Virus record (IMG/VR): IMGVR_UViG_3300010410_000006
Coordinates: 1-32,635 of that record
Strand: one strand, 5' to 3'
Length of the DNA: 32,635 bases
Origin: a virus
In this document: positions 1 to 8,394 of the stretch, in pieces
Layout of the letters: every line of letters begins with the position of its first letter
Numbering within the stretch: the stretch's first letter is position 1
Translations under genes and position numbers: made by a program
The notes under the pieces: model-generated
What the model was told of the DNA's origin: nothing
Seen by the model: only the letters and a program-made list of their open reading frames with translations
Databases searched by the model: none

Positions 1-17
1 CATTATATATAATTTTT

Positions 18-71
18 AATTTTGTCATTCATGCTAATATTATTTTTATTTTTAGCACAAAAGACAAAATT
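18..71. other. imperfect hairpin after tail chaperone frame
   Basis: Positions 18-26 (AATTTTGTC) and 63-71 (GACAAAATT) are a perfect 9-bp inverted repeat. A second, inner 6-bp repeat (TGCTAA 32-37, TTAGCA 52-57) lies between them. The element sits downstream of the end of the frameshifted tail chaperone at 126. The stems are AT-rich and no clear U-run follows, so it is a weak terminator candidate at best. ATG codons on the minus strand at 28 and 32 have no ribosome binding site, so I do not call the start of the next tail gene here. Confidence 0.3.
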
Positions 72-125
72 TGAAACTGCCATTTTGTTCGTATATTCAA
101 TAGTTTTTACATACCAATATGACAA

Positions 126-724
126 CTAAATCCATTCAGGAATTACATCATCAATGAAATATTCCTTTCTCGGTTTTGAGATACCAATAAACTGCTTATG
201 ACATTCCCATAAATCCATAAGGTAACCAATAGGCATCAGCCACACCTCATCTTCTTTTCTGTTAAGGTGGGCTGTGCCATAATAAATCAGTCGGGTAAAA
301 AGTTCTTCATCACTTACCCGACCACCTCGTTTTTTGATGATTCACTCTCCACATTTCTTTTGGTTCCCTTCATCATGCTGGCCATAATGGCATTTTTATA
401 CTCAGCCAAATCAAAAGGCGTAGTAAGAAGCTCCACTTCTTCTGCTGTTAGAAGGTCCTTTTGATCCTTTTTGTTTCTAATGTTATGAATCAGTATGGAT
501 TGATTGGCTAAAAGTGTAATCAGCCACACAATTTCATCTAGAGCCATTTCAAAGTTCTCGGTTTTCATAAGCTTGGTTCCGAGATTCTCAAGGCCGCCAT
601 AACGCCCAGCAATTTCCTTCGTTGCTTTGGTGGTAAGAATAAGCTTAAAGTCACTTCCCCCAATATTAATGATCGTACTTCTTTCTTCTGATACTTCATC
701 TACTTTTATTTTTTCATCTGCCAT
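126..724 (-). CDS. tail assembly chaperone gpGT, made by -1 frameshift
   Basis: This is the long product of the tail chaperone pair that many siphoviruses make between the tail tube and tape measure genes. The zero frame (724 to 314) contains the slippery heptamer A AAA AAC at 335-329, in exactly the X XXY YYZ phase. A -1 slip there leads into an open frame ending with TAG at 128-126, which adds about 67 residues and gives about 199 aa. The extension has no usable start codon near its 5' end. It contains DEVWLMPIGYLMDLWE and looks like a genuine T domain. The ratio of G to GT normally matters for tail length assembly around the tape measure protein. Frameshifting is inferred from the heptamer phase, the gene position and the open frame. 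Confidence 0.8.
314..724 (-). CDS. tail assembly chaperone gpG (short product)
   Basis: A 136-residue protein in the position where siphophages encode the short tail chaperone, just after the major tail protein. The ATG at 724 is preceded by GGAGG with 8-9 nt spacing; a GTG one codon upstream is less likely. The body is mixed alpha/beta with no membrane segment. It ends four codons after the A AAA AAC heptamer that directs a fraction of ribosomes into the T frame. The protein is acidic near the N terminus (DEKIKVDEVSEE). The exact family name is not readable by eye; the assignment rests on synteny and the frameshift site. Confidence 0.75.
   Translation of the reverse strand: MADEKIKVDEVSEERSTIINIGGSDFKLILTTKATKEIAGRYGGLENLGTKLMKTENFEMALDEIVWLITLLANQSILIHNIRNKKDQKDLLTAEEVELLTTPFDLAEYKNAIMASMMKGTKRNVESESSKNEVVG
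329..335 (-). promoter_or_regulatory. programmed -1 frameshift site A AAA AAC
   Basis: The heptamer reads A AAA AAC on the minus strand in the zero frame of gpG (codons TCA AAA AAC). It is one of the most efficient bacterial -1 slippery sequences. The zero-frame stop is 13 nt further on, and the -1 frame stays open for another 67 codons. I did not identify a clear downstream pseudoknot. Confidence 0.8.
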
Positions 725-740
725 CACTTTCTACCTCCCA

Positions 741-1622
741 TTAAGATACAGTCACAGTAGCTACATCTGTTGTTACATCACTAGCACCTGATAAACTAAG
801 AACGCAGTAGTAGTAATAGCTATCCGCTGTAAGATCCGTCGGAATATCAAAACTAGCTGAGGTTTCTCCATTAATAATTGTTCCACCAACCGAGCTATCA
901 ATAGTGTTTTCATACCACTGATATGTTACAGGATCACTGGTATTGGACGCTGCTACTACAGACAGACTTTCGGTAATACTTCCAGCCGTCACTTCAGTTA
1001 AGGCATCAGGCTGGGTCGTAATAGTTATCGACGGTGTTACCGCTGTAAAATCCGGTTCATAAACAGTTGTAAACCAACCTGTAATAGTTTCAGCTGCTAC
1101 GCCATTATCACCTTCAGTGACTTCTGCCTTCCAAGGATGCTTGCTTTCTGCATCTAGTTTATTTCTTCTAAATACTGTTCCTTCTATGGTGGGGCTGCTA
1201 AATGTAATGGAATCCCCCTTGGTAGCAAGACTTGTCGCGGGGACACTGAAAATAGTTCTGTAAAGCCAAAAATATCTGTACTTTCCATTGGCCTTCTTAG
1301 CACGAAACCCTATAGCTACAGGGCTTCCTCCATCTTCACTTCTTGAAATAACAACATTATTACTATCGATCTTGCATCCGGTTAAATCCTGAGCAACTAA
1401 TGATCCGATATCATCAATACCAAGAGTCAAAGATCCACTCTTAAATTCCTTCACAACTTCACTGGCCCCATCATCTGCATATAAAATCGCTTCAATAAGC
1501 TCCACACTAAGCTCTGCTGTCATAGCTTTTGCCAGCACTTTGGGTGTCCCATAAGTTTCACTTCCACTTTCATCTTCCGTTATTTCCGAATAATATAGAC
1601 TGTCCAGTCCGATTGTTGCCAT
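741..1622 (-). CDS. major tail tube protein with C-terminal Ig-like domain
   Basis: A 293-aa tail tube subunit, resembling the phi13-type major tail proteins, which polymerises into the tail tube. The N-terminal ~195 residues (MATIGLDSLYYSEI..., through FWLYRTIFSVPATS) have the tube-protein look with many beta-forming stretches. From about residue 197 (TPSITITTQP) to the end the sequence is a separate Thr/Ser-rich domain with YQWYEN and SYYYYCVLSLSGA, the pattern of a bacterial Ig-like fold with its central Trp and late Tyr-x-Cys. Such domains are thought to decorate the outside of phage tails and may bind carbohydrates weakly. It sits between the tail terminator-like gene and the tail chaperones, as expected. 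A good ribosome binding site precedes the ATG. Confidence 0.8.
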   Translation of the reverse strand: MATIGLDSLYYSEITEDESGSETYGTPKVLAKAMTAELSVELIEAILYADDGASEVVKEFKSGSLTLGIDDIGSLVAQDLTGCKIDSNNVVISRSEDGGSPVAIGFRAKKANGKYRYFWLYRTIFSVPATSLATKGDSITFSSPTIEGTVFRRNKLDAESKHPWKAEVTEGDNGVAAETITGWFTTVYEPDFTAVTPSITITTQPDALTEVTAGSITESLSVVAASNTSDPVTYQWYENTIDSSVGGTIINGETSASFDIPTDLTADSYYYYCVLSLSGASDVTTDVATVTVS

Positions 1623-1660
1623 AATCTATTCCTCCTTCAAAATAGCTGAATATTTACCAG

Positions 1661-2008
1661 CTAAAATTTAACTTCATATTCTTTCGCCACGTCAATGGCA
1701 AAGTGGTGAAAACCAGTATCTTCTTCATAGCCAAGATACCTTCTATCTGTAATAATGAAATCTACACCAAGTAAACTCGATACAATTCCATTTTTTCTGG
1801 CCAGATAATTGCCTTTTGAAAATAAAGAAAGGCGGGCTTCTTGCATTTCACTTCTTGGCAGATCATCTGCATAATAATCAAAGATATCGCTCATGGGTGT
1901 TATCACAAGATATTCATCCGGCGCTTCGTCTGAAAATATTCCAGTTTCAATCTGAAGCCCTAAAGGCTCTAAAGTTTCACTTATATCCTTTAAAATACTG
2001 CCTTGCAT
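1661..2008 (-). CDS. tail terminator/completion-like protein
   Basis: A protein of about 115 residues between the HK97 gp10-like gene and the tail tube gene, where siphophages encode the tail terminator (gpU/gp17-like). GGAGG lies 7-8 nt before the ATG at 2008; a GTG at 2011 is the alternative. The sequence (LEPLGLQIETGIFSDEAPDEYLV, written here in part as ETGIFSDEAPDEYLV) has the amphipathic N-terminal helix and the short beta strands common in this family. The role, capping the growing tail tube and joining it to the head, is inferred from gene order and size rather than from a diagnostic motif. Confidence 0.6.
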   Translation of the reverse strand: MQGSILKDISETLEPLGLQIETGIFSDEAPDEYLVITPMSDIFDYYADDLPRSEMQEARLSLFSKGNYLARKNGIVSSLLGVDFIITDRRYLGYEEDTGFHHFAIDVAKEYEVKF

Positions 2009-2027
2009 CACTCCCGCCTCCTTTCTT

Positions 2028-2459
2028 TTAGAGTTTCTCTATTTCTTCATCCAGCTTTCGCTTCATCGCTTCGATACAGCTCTTCCTGCTTGATGATCTA
2101 GCAGGTTTTAAAAAAGGTTTTGCCATTTGATTTGACTTACCATACTCTAAAATATTGGCAAGTTTCGCATTAGACTCGCCATCACTTCTTGGTTCATCAA
2201 AACCAACCTTTACATTGTAATCACCTTTCCTATCAATGCCTGCCGGTGTGATACCAAGAGAATCAAGCAGTTGTCCTGTTGATTGGGAAGGCAATTTAGT
2301 ATCCTTGCCGATCACTTCCTGCAGGTTTGACTTTACCTTGGCTTTCACCACCTCGCCACCTTCTTTTAATACTTTAGGAATGATCTCATCTGTTTTATCC
2401 TTAAGCTTTGATACCTTAATCAGAAAATCTTCTGGCATCTTATAACTTGCTCTTGCCAT
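2028..2459 (-). CDS. HK97 gp10-like head-tail joining protein
   Basis: A 143-aa protein starting MARASYKMPEDFL at 2459, preceded by GGAGGAG at good spacing. The open frame extends 25 codons upstream into the previous gene, but without a ribosome binding site. It shows the features of the HK97 gp10/minor structural family: a lysine-rich N-terminal helix, the segment VGKDTKLPSQSTGQLLDSLG in a similar place, then a GxSNQMAKPFLKPA-type C-terminal motif. These proteins act at the neck between connector and tail. It is flanked by the head closure protein upstream and the tail terminator-like protein downstream. Confidence 0.7.
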   Translation of the reverse strand: MARASYKMPEDFLIKVSKLKDKTDEIIPKVLKEGGEVVKAKVKSNLQEVIGKDTKLPSQSTGQLLDSLGITPAGIDRKGDYNVKVGFDEPRSDGESNAKLANILEYGKSNQMAKPFLKPARSSSRKSCIEAMKRKLDEEIEKL

Positions 2460-2469
2460 AAAACTCCTC

Positions 2470-2799
2470 CTAAGCTTTTGCTTTTTCAATTTTTTCAGCT
2501 GCCAGTTCAAGATAAAGATTACCAATTGCTTCAACGCTTAATATTTTATAGGAGCCATCATCACAATAGATCATCATCCCAGGTGTCAGAGTAATATTTG
2601 GAACCTTCCTTATCTGAAAGGTAGCATTTGCTTTTGTGTAAGCTGCCATGTTGGCCCATTTCCTTGAACCATGTCTTTCCTCTTTATAAGCTCTGCTTCT
2701 TAAAATTAAGCTTTCTTCTTTATTTGAAAAGCCTTCACTATCCTTAACCAAAACACTGTCTTTTATCTCAATGATTGTATTCATCTTTCCAAAGCTCAT
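2470..2799 (-). CDS. head closure (head-tail adaptor) protein
   Basis: A 109-aa protein resembling the SPP1 gp16/HK97 head-tail adaptor family that closes the connector after DNA packaging. The family look is in the central part: AYKEERHGSRKWANMA followed by ATFQIRKVPNITLTPGM and a terminal beta-rich YKILSVEAIG. The start is MSFGKMNTIIEIKD, where adaptors usually begin with a short beta strand describing the DNA-channel knob. It is encoded 16 nt downstream of the gp6-like connector and 10 nt before the next start, so the neck genes are translationally clustered. Confidence 0.65.
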   Translation of the reverse strand: MSFGKMNTIIEIKDSVLVKDSEGFSNKEESLILRSRAYKEERHGSRKWANMAAYTKANATFQIRKVPNITLTPGMMIYCDDGSYKILSVEAIGNLYLELAAEKIEKAKA

Positions 2800-2815
2800 C
2801 TTCTCACCCCTAAAC

Positions 2816-3124
2816 TTAAACCTGCCACTCTTTTCCCATTCTTAGGAGAAGATGCACTACATTCCAAACCTGTTCAGACGCCTTTACATTGTCATTGAAA
2901 AAGCCACCAGTGGAACCATCTCTGCTTTCATAAAAATAAGATGTAAGCATGATGATCCCTTGTTCGGTGGCTGGTGACATGGCATTTAATTCATAATAAC
3001 CTTCTTCAAGATGCTGATAACTCTCACTGTAACTGATAGCAGCTGCGATGAGCCCTTCAATTAAAGCATCATCTTCTGAGTGGCTAAGGATTAGATTTAA
3101 TTTTACCTTATCAATCAATGCCAC
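2816..3124 (-). CDS. gp6-like head-tail connector protein
   Basis: A 102-aa, mostly helical protein with the hallmarks of the gp6-like connector: an N-terminal helix (MALIDKVKLNLILSHSEDD), then LIEGLIAAAISYSESYQ, then a helix carrying MLTSYFYESRDGS, and a final VVHLLLRM. The pattern of a helix ending LxLxHSEDDALI followed by AxxYxE is typical. It forms the ring just below the portal. It follows the head fibre-like gene by 6 nt and precedes the head closure gene, the normal order. Confidence 0.75.
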   Translation of the reverse strand: MALIDKVKLNLILSHSEDDALIEGLIAAAISYSESYQHLEEGYYELNAMSPATEQGIIMLTSYFYESRDGSTGGFFNDNVKASEQVWNVVHLLLRMGKEWQV

Positions 3125-3130
3125 TTATTA

Positions 3131-3355
3131 TCACTCACTTTCCATAAGACCAGCTGCTTTTAGTTTTGCAAGGAGCCCATTAAAATCAACTAGTAAAGTC
3201 GCCACATCCTCAGCAACGGAATCTACTTGAACAGCTGCAGGTTTTAGCTCGGCTCCATCAAAGGTCACTTTTCCGTCTGCCGCTATAGCAAGTTCGCCAC
3301 CAATCACTGTTTTTTCGCCGCCCTGCTCTGTATAATTCTTTGTGTTATATCCCAT
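3131..3355 (-). CDS. small head fibre-like protein
   Basis: A 74-aa protein between major capsid and connector genes. The sequence contains GGEKTVIGGELAIA and ends in a predicted coiled helix (VAEDVATLLVDFNGLLAKLKAAGLM). That combination is what I associate with short proteins annotated as phage head fibre protein in clostridial phages: a beta part that may attach to the capsid plus a trimerising helix. It is acidic and has no signal peptide or membrane segment. The assignment is by recollection of the family pattern and by position; a general head decoration role is the safer reading. Confidence 0.55.
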   Translation of the reverse strand: MGYNTKNYTEQGGEKTVIGGELAIAADGKVTFDGAELKPAAVQVDSVAEDVATLLVDFNGLLAKLKAAGLMESE

Positions 3356-3415
3356 GATTTTTCCTCCTTAAAATTGTAAGAGGCAGCCCTTAGACCGCCT
3401 CCCACTTAAAATTCA

Positions 3416-4609
3416 TTAAGCCTTCTGTTGAAGCACTTTGATTGCTTCAGGAAGAATTAGCTTTGCATCAAGTCTTTGTGATGCCAAGAAACCAACCTGA
3501 CCATTTGCTGCATAAAGCTCATTCAGACGCTTAAAGGTTCTGCCTTGACGATCAGCAATCCAGTAATAGTTGAAATCTCCAAAGAGAATGGTCTTAGCTC
3601 CTGCTTCTGCTGTTGGCATATACTGAGACGTAATCACTGGACGATTCAAAATCGTATCCGGTGTTCCAGCCTTAAGGGAAGGCTGCCACAAGTATTGTCC
3701 CTGTCCATCTTTTAACTTTCTAATTTTCTTAACTGTTGCATCGTTAACAAGGAAGCTGGCGTTCTTTCTATATGCCGTCTTCAAGCTATGATATAGATCT
3801 AGCACCTCATCAAGGGTAATAGCTGTAGTACTTGCTGCAGTAACGCCAAGGCTAGCACCACCTGTCGCATGAAGAAGTCCAGTCGGTTTGCTGCTTGCAT
3901 CTCCTGTAAGAAATGCTTCTTCTTCCGCTGCACCGATTCTTCTTGCAAACTCAGCTGCAATGTAGGCTTCAAGATCAAAATAACTGTCATTAAGAAGTTC
4001 CTCAGACACTTTTAGCATGGTCCCAAGTTTATATGCAGACAAGGTTACTTGAGTGAAAGCTTCATCACTTTCTGTAAAGGCGCTTTCTTCATCCATCCAT
4101 GCAGCGGAACCGTGACTTGCTACTACAGGAATCTTTCTATCTCCATAGCTGGTCGTAATCACATTACAAAGGTTCCTAAGCACATTTGCTTCTTCAAGAG
4201 CCTGAATCAGTTGGTTTTCATACTCATCTGGTACAAGATAACCACCTTCAGAATCAGTTCCCACTTCAAGGGCGTTTTGTACAGAAGGGTTCATCTTATT
4301 TCTCATGGCGCCCCAAAAGGCTGTGTGATAAGCATCCGATGCCCTACCCACTTTTTCTTTTTTCATTGTTTCCGGTCTACCAGAAAGAGGATTCGTGACA
4401 GCTGCAGAAAGTTCTCTGTCCATCATCTCTTGACGTTCAAGACGCTCAATTTCTTTTCCAAGACTGACAACCTCATCTTCCATCTTTTCATAAACTGCAT
4501 TGTCTTCCGGTTTGATCAGGCCATTTTCCTGACGATGCTCATCAAGGAATGTCTTCGCCTGCTCCCAAACCTTGGCTCTTTGTTCTCTAAGTTCTTGAAT
4601 TTTACTCAT
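3416..4609 (-). CDS. major capsid protein, HK97 fold
   Basis: A 397-aa major capsid protein. The ATG at 4609 has GGAGG 8 nt upstream; the longer frame to 4624 starts inside that ribosome binding site. The first ~95 residues are charged and coiled-coil (EQRAKVWEQAKTFLDEHRQE...), the delta/scaffolding domain that the prohead protease removes. The mature part begins around the KKEKVGRASDAYHTAFW segment and includes GTDSEGGYLVPDEYENQLI and the ELLNDSYFDLEAYIAAEFA helix, typical of HK97-family capsids. The gene directly follows the ClpP-like protease, so cleavage and assembly are coordinated. Confidence 0.92.
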   Translation of the reverse strand: MSKIQELREQRAKVWEQAKTFLDEHRQENGLIKPEDNAVYEKMEDEVVSLGKEIERLERQEMMDRELSAAVTNPLSGRPETMKKEKVGRASDAYHTAFWGAMRNKMNPSVQNALEVGTDSEGGYLVPDEYENQLIQALEEANVLRNLCNVITTSYGDRKIPVVASHGSAAWMDEESAFTESDEAFTQVTLSAYKLGTMLKVSEELLNDSYFDLEAYIAAEFARRIGAAEEEAFLTGDASSKPTGLLHATGGASLGVTAASTTAITLDEVLDLYHSLKTAYRKNASFLVNDATVKKIRKLKDGQGQYLWQPSLKAGTPDTILNRPVITSQYMPTAEAGAKTILFGDFNYYWIADRQGRTFKRLNELYAANGQVGFLASQRLDAKLILPEAIKVLQQKA

Positions 4610-4614
4610 ACTTA

Positions 4615-5442
4615 TTACCTCCAATTTTTTATCAGCCCTAATCGCTTTTCTAGCTGAGCAATAGGGATTTGATTTTCCAAAATATCTAAGTCCTTTACAT
4701 CTTCTGAAGCCTCTGCTTTAGAATCCACATTCTTTTCTGGCTCTAGTGGTTTACCGTCATCTTCATCTGCATTTGCCTTAAGGTACTTCATCCTCGCCTG
4801 AATCCCAGGAAGCTTGTTTCTTAGAGCATTTGTCACGGTCATCTGGTCAAAGATAAAGCCACCGCCACTGTCATCTGCCGGCTCTGATTCATAGAGAATC
4901 TTATCGGCAAACTTTAGCTCGATGGCTTTATGGGCACTCATCCAGGTTTCTCCGTCCATCATGTGTGAGATTTTCGCTCTGGAAAGTCCTGACTTTGTTT
5001 GATAGGCATTTATAATGCTCTCCTTCACTTCACTCAGTAGGTTAATCCCTACCTGCAGATCTGCCACCTCACCAGCAATCAGCATAGCTGGGTTATGAAT
5101 CATGATCACTGACAGCGGAGAAACACACACCTCATCCCCTGCCATAGCGATAACTGATGCCGCACTGGCTGCTAGGCCATCCACATGAACACTCACTTTT
5201 CCTGGATACTCCTTAAGCATGTTGTAAATCTGAGCTGCTGCAAAGGTGTCTCCGCCTGGTGAGTGTATCTTTACAACAACATCATCTGTTTCTGGACCGC
5301 TGTCATAGAGTTCCGTTTTAAACTGTTTAGGGGTGATATCATCATCAAACCAAGATGACTCTGCAATATAACCTTCAAGGTGCAAGGTTCTTGACTTCGT
5401 CTCCTCGGCTTCATTCACCACCCATCTCCAAAATTTATCCAT
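4615..5442 (-). CDS. ClpP-like prohead protease
   Basis: A 275-aa capsid maturation protease of the ClpP/S14 superfamily. Visible motifs: IHSPGGDTFAAAQIY around residues 59-73 (oxyanion region), GLAASAASVIAMAGD at 89-103 with the likely nucleophile Ser93, and MIHNP with the catalytic His116. The C-terminal ~70 residues are acidic and low in complexity (ANADEDDGKPLEPE), possibly a scaffold-like tail. It is encoded between portal and major capsid genes, and its stop lies 5 nt before the capsid ATG. GGAGG precedes the ATG at 5442. It should cut the delta domain of the capsid protein after prohead assembly. Confidence 0.9.
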   Translation of the reverse strand: MDKFWRWVVNEAEETKSRTLHLEGYIAESSWFDDDITPKQFKTELYDSGPETDDVVVKIHSPGGDTFAAAQIYNMLKEYPGKVSVHVDGLAASAASVIAMAGDEVCVSPLSVIMIHNPAMLIAGEVADLQVGINLLSEVKESIINAYQTKSGLSRAKISHMMDGETWMSAHKAIELKFADKILYESEPADDSGGGFIFDQMTVTNALRNKLPGIQARMKYLKANADEDDGKPLEPEKNVDSKAEASEDVKDLDILENQIPIAQLEKRLGLIKNWR

Positions 5443-5560
5443 TTAATCGACCTCCTTTCGGGCATAAAAAATGCACCTCCCAATCCTGAGAAATGCTGTT
5501 AATACTTCGAATTTAATTTTTAAGTTGTCCACAGAAATAACCCAAATTATACACTTATCC

Positions 5561-6796
5561 TCATGATGACTCTTCACCACCTTCATCCAGGGCTTTCTTT
5601 GCATAGGCCCCTGCCATTTTAAGCGGCAGCATATTACCATTTGTCAGATATAAATCTCCACCGTCTTCTTCAGAAATCAGATCCATGTTCTCCATCTTTC
5701 TCACATCATTGACTGAGAAAAAACCGTTCTGAATACCAATAGCATACCCATCCATTCTGGATTTGTAGTCCCCTCGCATCAGTGCTGATGCATTAAAGGA
5801 TACAAAACACTTTCCTTTTTCGCTTTCAAGAAACAGCTTCTTATTCATGGCCTGCTCTAATCGAACTAGCCAAGGCCTGATGGTATGAACCACAAAGCTG
5901 ATGGACTGATTCTCGATGTTACTGAATGAACTCTTGCTAAGGTCTGCTACCATATGCGGTGGCACTTGAAAGATTCTACAGATCTCTTCAATCTGAAACT
6001 TCCTTGTCTCTAAAAACTGAGCATCAGAGTTTGGCATACTGATAGCTTGATACTGAAGTCCATCTTCAAGTACCGCCACTTTATTGCTACTACTGCTACC
6101 TCCATAAGCGCTCTGCCAAGCATCTCTTACTTTCGTTGGGTCCTTAAGGGTTCCAGCAGTTGATAAAATTCCACTTGGCGTGGCGTTGTTGGCAAAGAAT
6201 CTACCACCGTATTCTTCAGCGGCAATATTAAGTCCGATAGCATTTTTCGCTAGGGCAACCGGTGAGTAACCCATCACGCCATCAAATCCAAGACCAGGAA
6301 CATGAAGTACATCCTCCGGACCTAGATAATATGTCACACCTTCTTTTCGGTAGGCGTAATAGAGATTTCCTTTACCATCTCTATCTACAGTCATCTTATC
6401 CGGAAGTAATGGATAGAGTGATACCACCTGACCTTTTCCGTTACGAATAATCTGGCAGTATGCGTTTCCCCAAAGAAGTATATGCGTCATCATCGTTTCA
6501 CGCAGGGTAAAGGATGTCATCTCAGGATTCGGCTCATCATGAAGCAGCCTGTAAAGAGGATGCGTGTACATCTTTTCTTTCCCATCATCTTTATATCTGT
6601 AAGTATGAAGAGGGAGAGATGCCACTGTTTCTGCAATGATTCTTACGCAAGCAAAAACTGCTGTGGTCTGCATAGAGCTTCTTTCATTCACTATTTTTCC
6701 TGATATGCTTTGGCCCATATAAAAAGCGGGAGCACTGCTGACACTATCTGTCGGCTGTCCTCTCGCCTTGAATAACTGTTTAAAAAAGTTCGCCAT
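5561..6796 (-). CDS. portal protein, HK97 family
   Basis: A 411-aa portal, the usual length of the HK97-type family. It forms the dodecameric ring at one capsid vertex through which terminase pumps DNA. Recognisable stretches include QTTAVFACVRIIAETVASLP near residue 45, the ILLWGNAYCQIIRNGKG segment, and EEICRIFQVPPHMVADLSKS, which is highly typical of the family. The C terminus is acidic. It lies 21 nt downstream of terL; the 118-nt gap to the protease holds no convincing gene, and the short open frame overlapping the portal 3' end is spurious. Confidence 0.92.
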   Translation of the reverse strand: MANFFKQLFKARGQPTDSVSSAPAFYMGQSISGKIVNERSSMQTTAVFACVRIIAETVASLPLHTYRYKDDGKEKMYTHPLYRLLHDEPNPEMTSFTLRETMMTHILLWGNAYCQIIRNGKGQVVSLYPLLPDKMTVDRDGKGNLYYAYRKEGVTYYLGPEDVLHVPGLGFDGVMGYSPVALAKNAIGLNIAAEEYGGRFFANNATPSGILSTAGTLKDPTKVRDAWQSAYGGSSSSNKVAVLEDGLQYQAISMPNSDAQFLETRKFQIEEICRIFQVPPHMVADLSKSSFSNIENQSISFVVHTIRPWLVRLEQAMNKKLFLESEKGKCFVSFNASALMRGDYKSRMDGYAIGIQNGFFSVNDVRKMENMDLISEEDGGDLYLTNGNMLPLKMAGAYAKKALDEGGEESS

Positions 6797-6817
6797 CTAT
6801 ATTTTCACTCCCTTCTA

Positions 6818-8371
6818 TCACAAAATAATCATGTCCCTTTCATCATAGATGGATCCATCACCACCTGTTGGGTTGACTGTTGCTCTGGCAAGACCCATAA
6901 TAAGGGCCACAAGGCCATCAATTTTTTCTGATGATTTTTCTTTATCTACTTTGATATTTCCAGCCGGATCTGTCCTAACCACAATATTATCTGCCATCCA
7001 CCTTAGGACCGGATGTCCACCATGAGAAATCTGCTTGCTTAATGTTAACCTCATAAGATCCTTTGTTGGCGGCGACATATCTTTAAATCCCTGACCAAAA
7101 GGAACAACGCTAAAGCCCATACCTTCTAGGTTTTGACTCATCTGCGTTGCACCCCAGCGGTCATAGATAATTTCTTTGATATTGTATTTTTCACCCAAGC
7201 GCTCGATGAACTTTTCAATAAATCCATAGTGAACTACATTTCCTTCTGTCAGATTAAGAAGCCCTTGATTATTCCAGATATCATAGGGTACTTTATCTTT
7301 TCTTACCCTCTGATGAAGGGTTTCTTCCGGTAACCAAAAGTAGGGAAGTACCTCAAACTTATCCCCTTCTTCTAGTGGTGGAAATACAAGAACAAAAGCA
7401 GTAATATCACAAGTAGATGATAAATCAAGGCCACCATAACATACCCGACCTTTTAATTCATCTGGGTCCACCGGATAATTACATAGGTCCCATTTATCCA
7501 TCGGCATCCACTTGATTTCTTGTTTTAGCCACATGTTTAATCGTAGTTGTTTAAAGAGAGCTAAGTCTGCAGGGTCTTCTTTGACGCTATTATAATGTTC
7601 CCTGACTCTTTCTATAGTAATGGTATGGTCAAGACTTGGGTTGGCCTTATACCAGTTCTTTTCATCTTCAATATCTACATCATCCTCTAATCCATAGATG
7701 ATGGATAAAAACGTTGGATCAATACGTCGTCCGCTTAAAATGTCTTTTGCCTTTTGATGCATCTCCCATCCATAACCGGAGAGTTTGTTTCCAGCAGTCG
7801 TTAAATATAAGAAAAGCGGCTGCGTTCTAGCATCTCCTGAACCGGTGGTTAGCATTTTAGCAAGGTCCGGATTGGGATAGGTCCAAATCTCATCAAGGAT
7901 AACGCAGGAAGCATTAATACCAGATTTCGATTTTACATCAGAACTCAGAACCTGATAAAAGCTCCCGGTCTTTGGATAGACTATTCGCTTCGTTGACCTT
8001 ACTAGATTAGTCACTTTTGAAAGGGTAGAATTCCCTTCCACAAAATTCATGCTAGTATTAAAAATGATGCTGGCTTGCTGCCTATCACATGCTGCCACAT
8101 ACACCTCAGCATTTGGCTCGCCATCAGCTAATAGCATGTAAAGAGCAATAGCTGCGCCGAGCTCACTTTTTCCATTTTTCTTACCAATCTCCACATAAGC
8201 GATTCGGTACTGACGGGTTCCATCTTCTCTTAAGGTTCCAAAGAGTTGTCTCACCAGATCCTTTTCCCAAGGCAGTAACTTAAAAGGCTGGCCGGCCCAT
8301 CTGCCTTTGGTCAGCTTTAATTCTTCAATAAAATTTATAGCATGATTCGCATGCGCTTCACTAAATGGCAT
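6818..8371 (-). CDS. terL: terminase large subunit
   Basis: A 517-aa packaging motor. The N-terminal ATPase contains the Walker A variant VEIGKKNGKSELGAA (around residues 60-74) and the Walker B CVILDEIW. The C-terminal RNase H-like nuclease shows GGLDLSSTCD and IIYDRWGA with the metal-binding Asp residues. It couples ATP hydrolysis to DNA translocation into the prohead through the portal and makes the headful or cos cut. GGAGG precedes the ATG at 8371. It lies 23 nt after terS. The segment FKLLPWEKDLVRQLFG is characteristic of the group paired with P27-type small subunits. Confidence 0.95.
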   Translation of the reverse strand: MPFSEAHANHAINFIEELKLTKGRWAGQPFKLLPWEKDLVRQLFGTLREDGTRQYRIAYVEIGKKNGKSELGAAIALYMLLADGEPNAEVYVAACDRQQASIIFNTSMNFVEGNSTLSKVTNLVRSTKRIVYPKTGSFYQVLSSDVKSKSGINASCVILDEIWTYPNPDLAKMLTTGSGDARTQPLFLYLTTAGNKLSGYGWEMHQKAKDILSGRRIDPTFLSIIYGLEDDVDIEDEKNWYKANPSLDHTITIERVREHYNSVKEDPADLALFKQLRLNMWLKQEIKWMPMDKWDLCNYPVDPDELKGRVCYGGLDLSSTCDITAFVLVFPPLEEGDKFEVLPYFWLPEETLHQRVRKDKVPYDIWNNQGLLNLTEGNVVHYGFIEKFIERLGEKYNIKEIIYDRWGATQMSQNLEGMGFSVVPFGQGFKDMSPPTKDLMRLTLSKQISHGGHPVLRWMADNIVVRTDPAGNIKVDKEKSSEKIDGLVALIMGLARATVNPTGGDGSIYDERDMIIL

Positions 8372-8394
8372 CCGGCCTCCCTCCTTTCATAAGC

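Noticed and set aside
1-32. Start of the tape measure or next tail gene
   Set aside because: ATG codons exist on the minus strand, but there is no ribosome binding site and too little sequence to judge.
4049-4657. 202-codon plus-strand open frame opposite the capsid gene
   Set aside because: It lies antisense to the clear HK97 major capsid gene, has no ribosome binding site and no domain-like sequence.
5443-5640. Open frame overlapping the portal 3' end
   Set aside because: It overlaps the portal in another frame, shows no family-like sequence, and the protease has its own ribosome binding site right after it.
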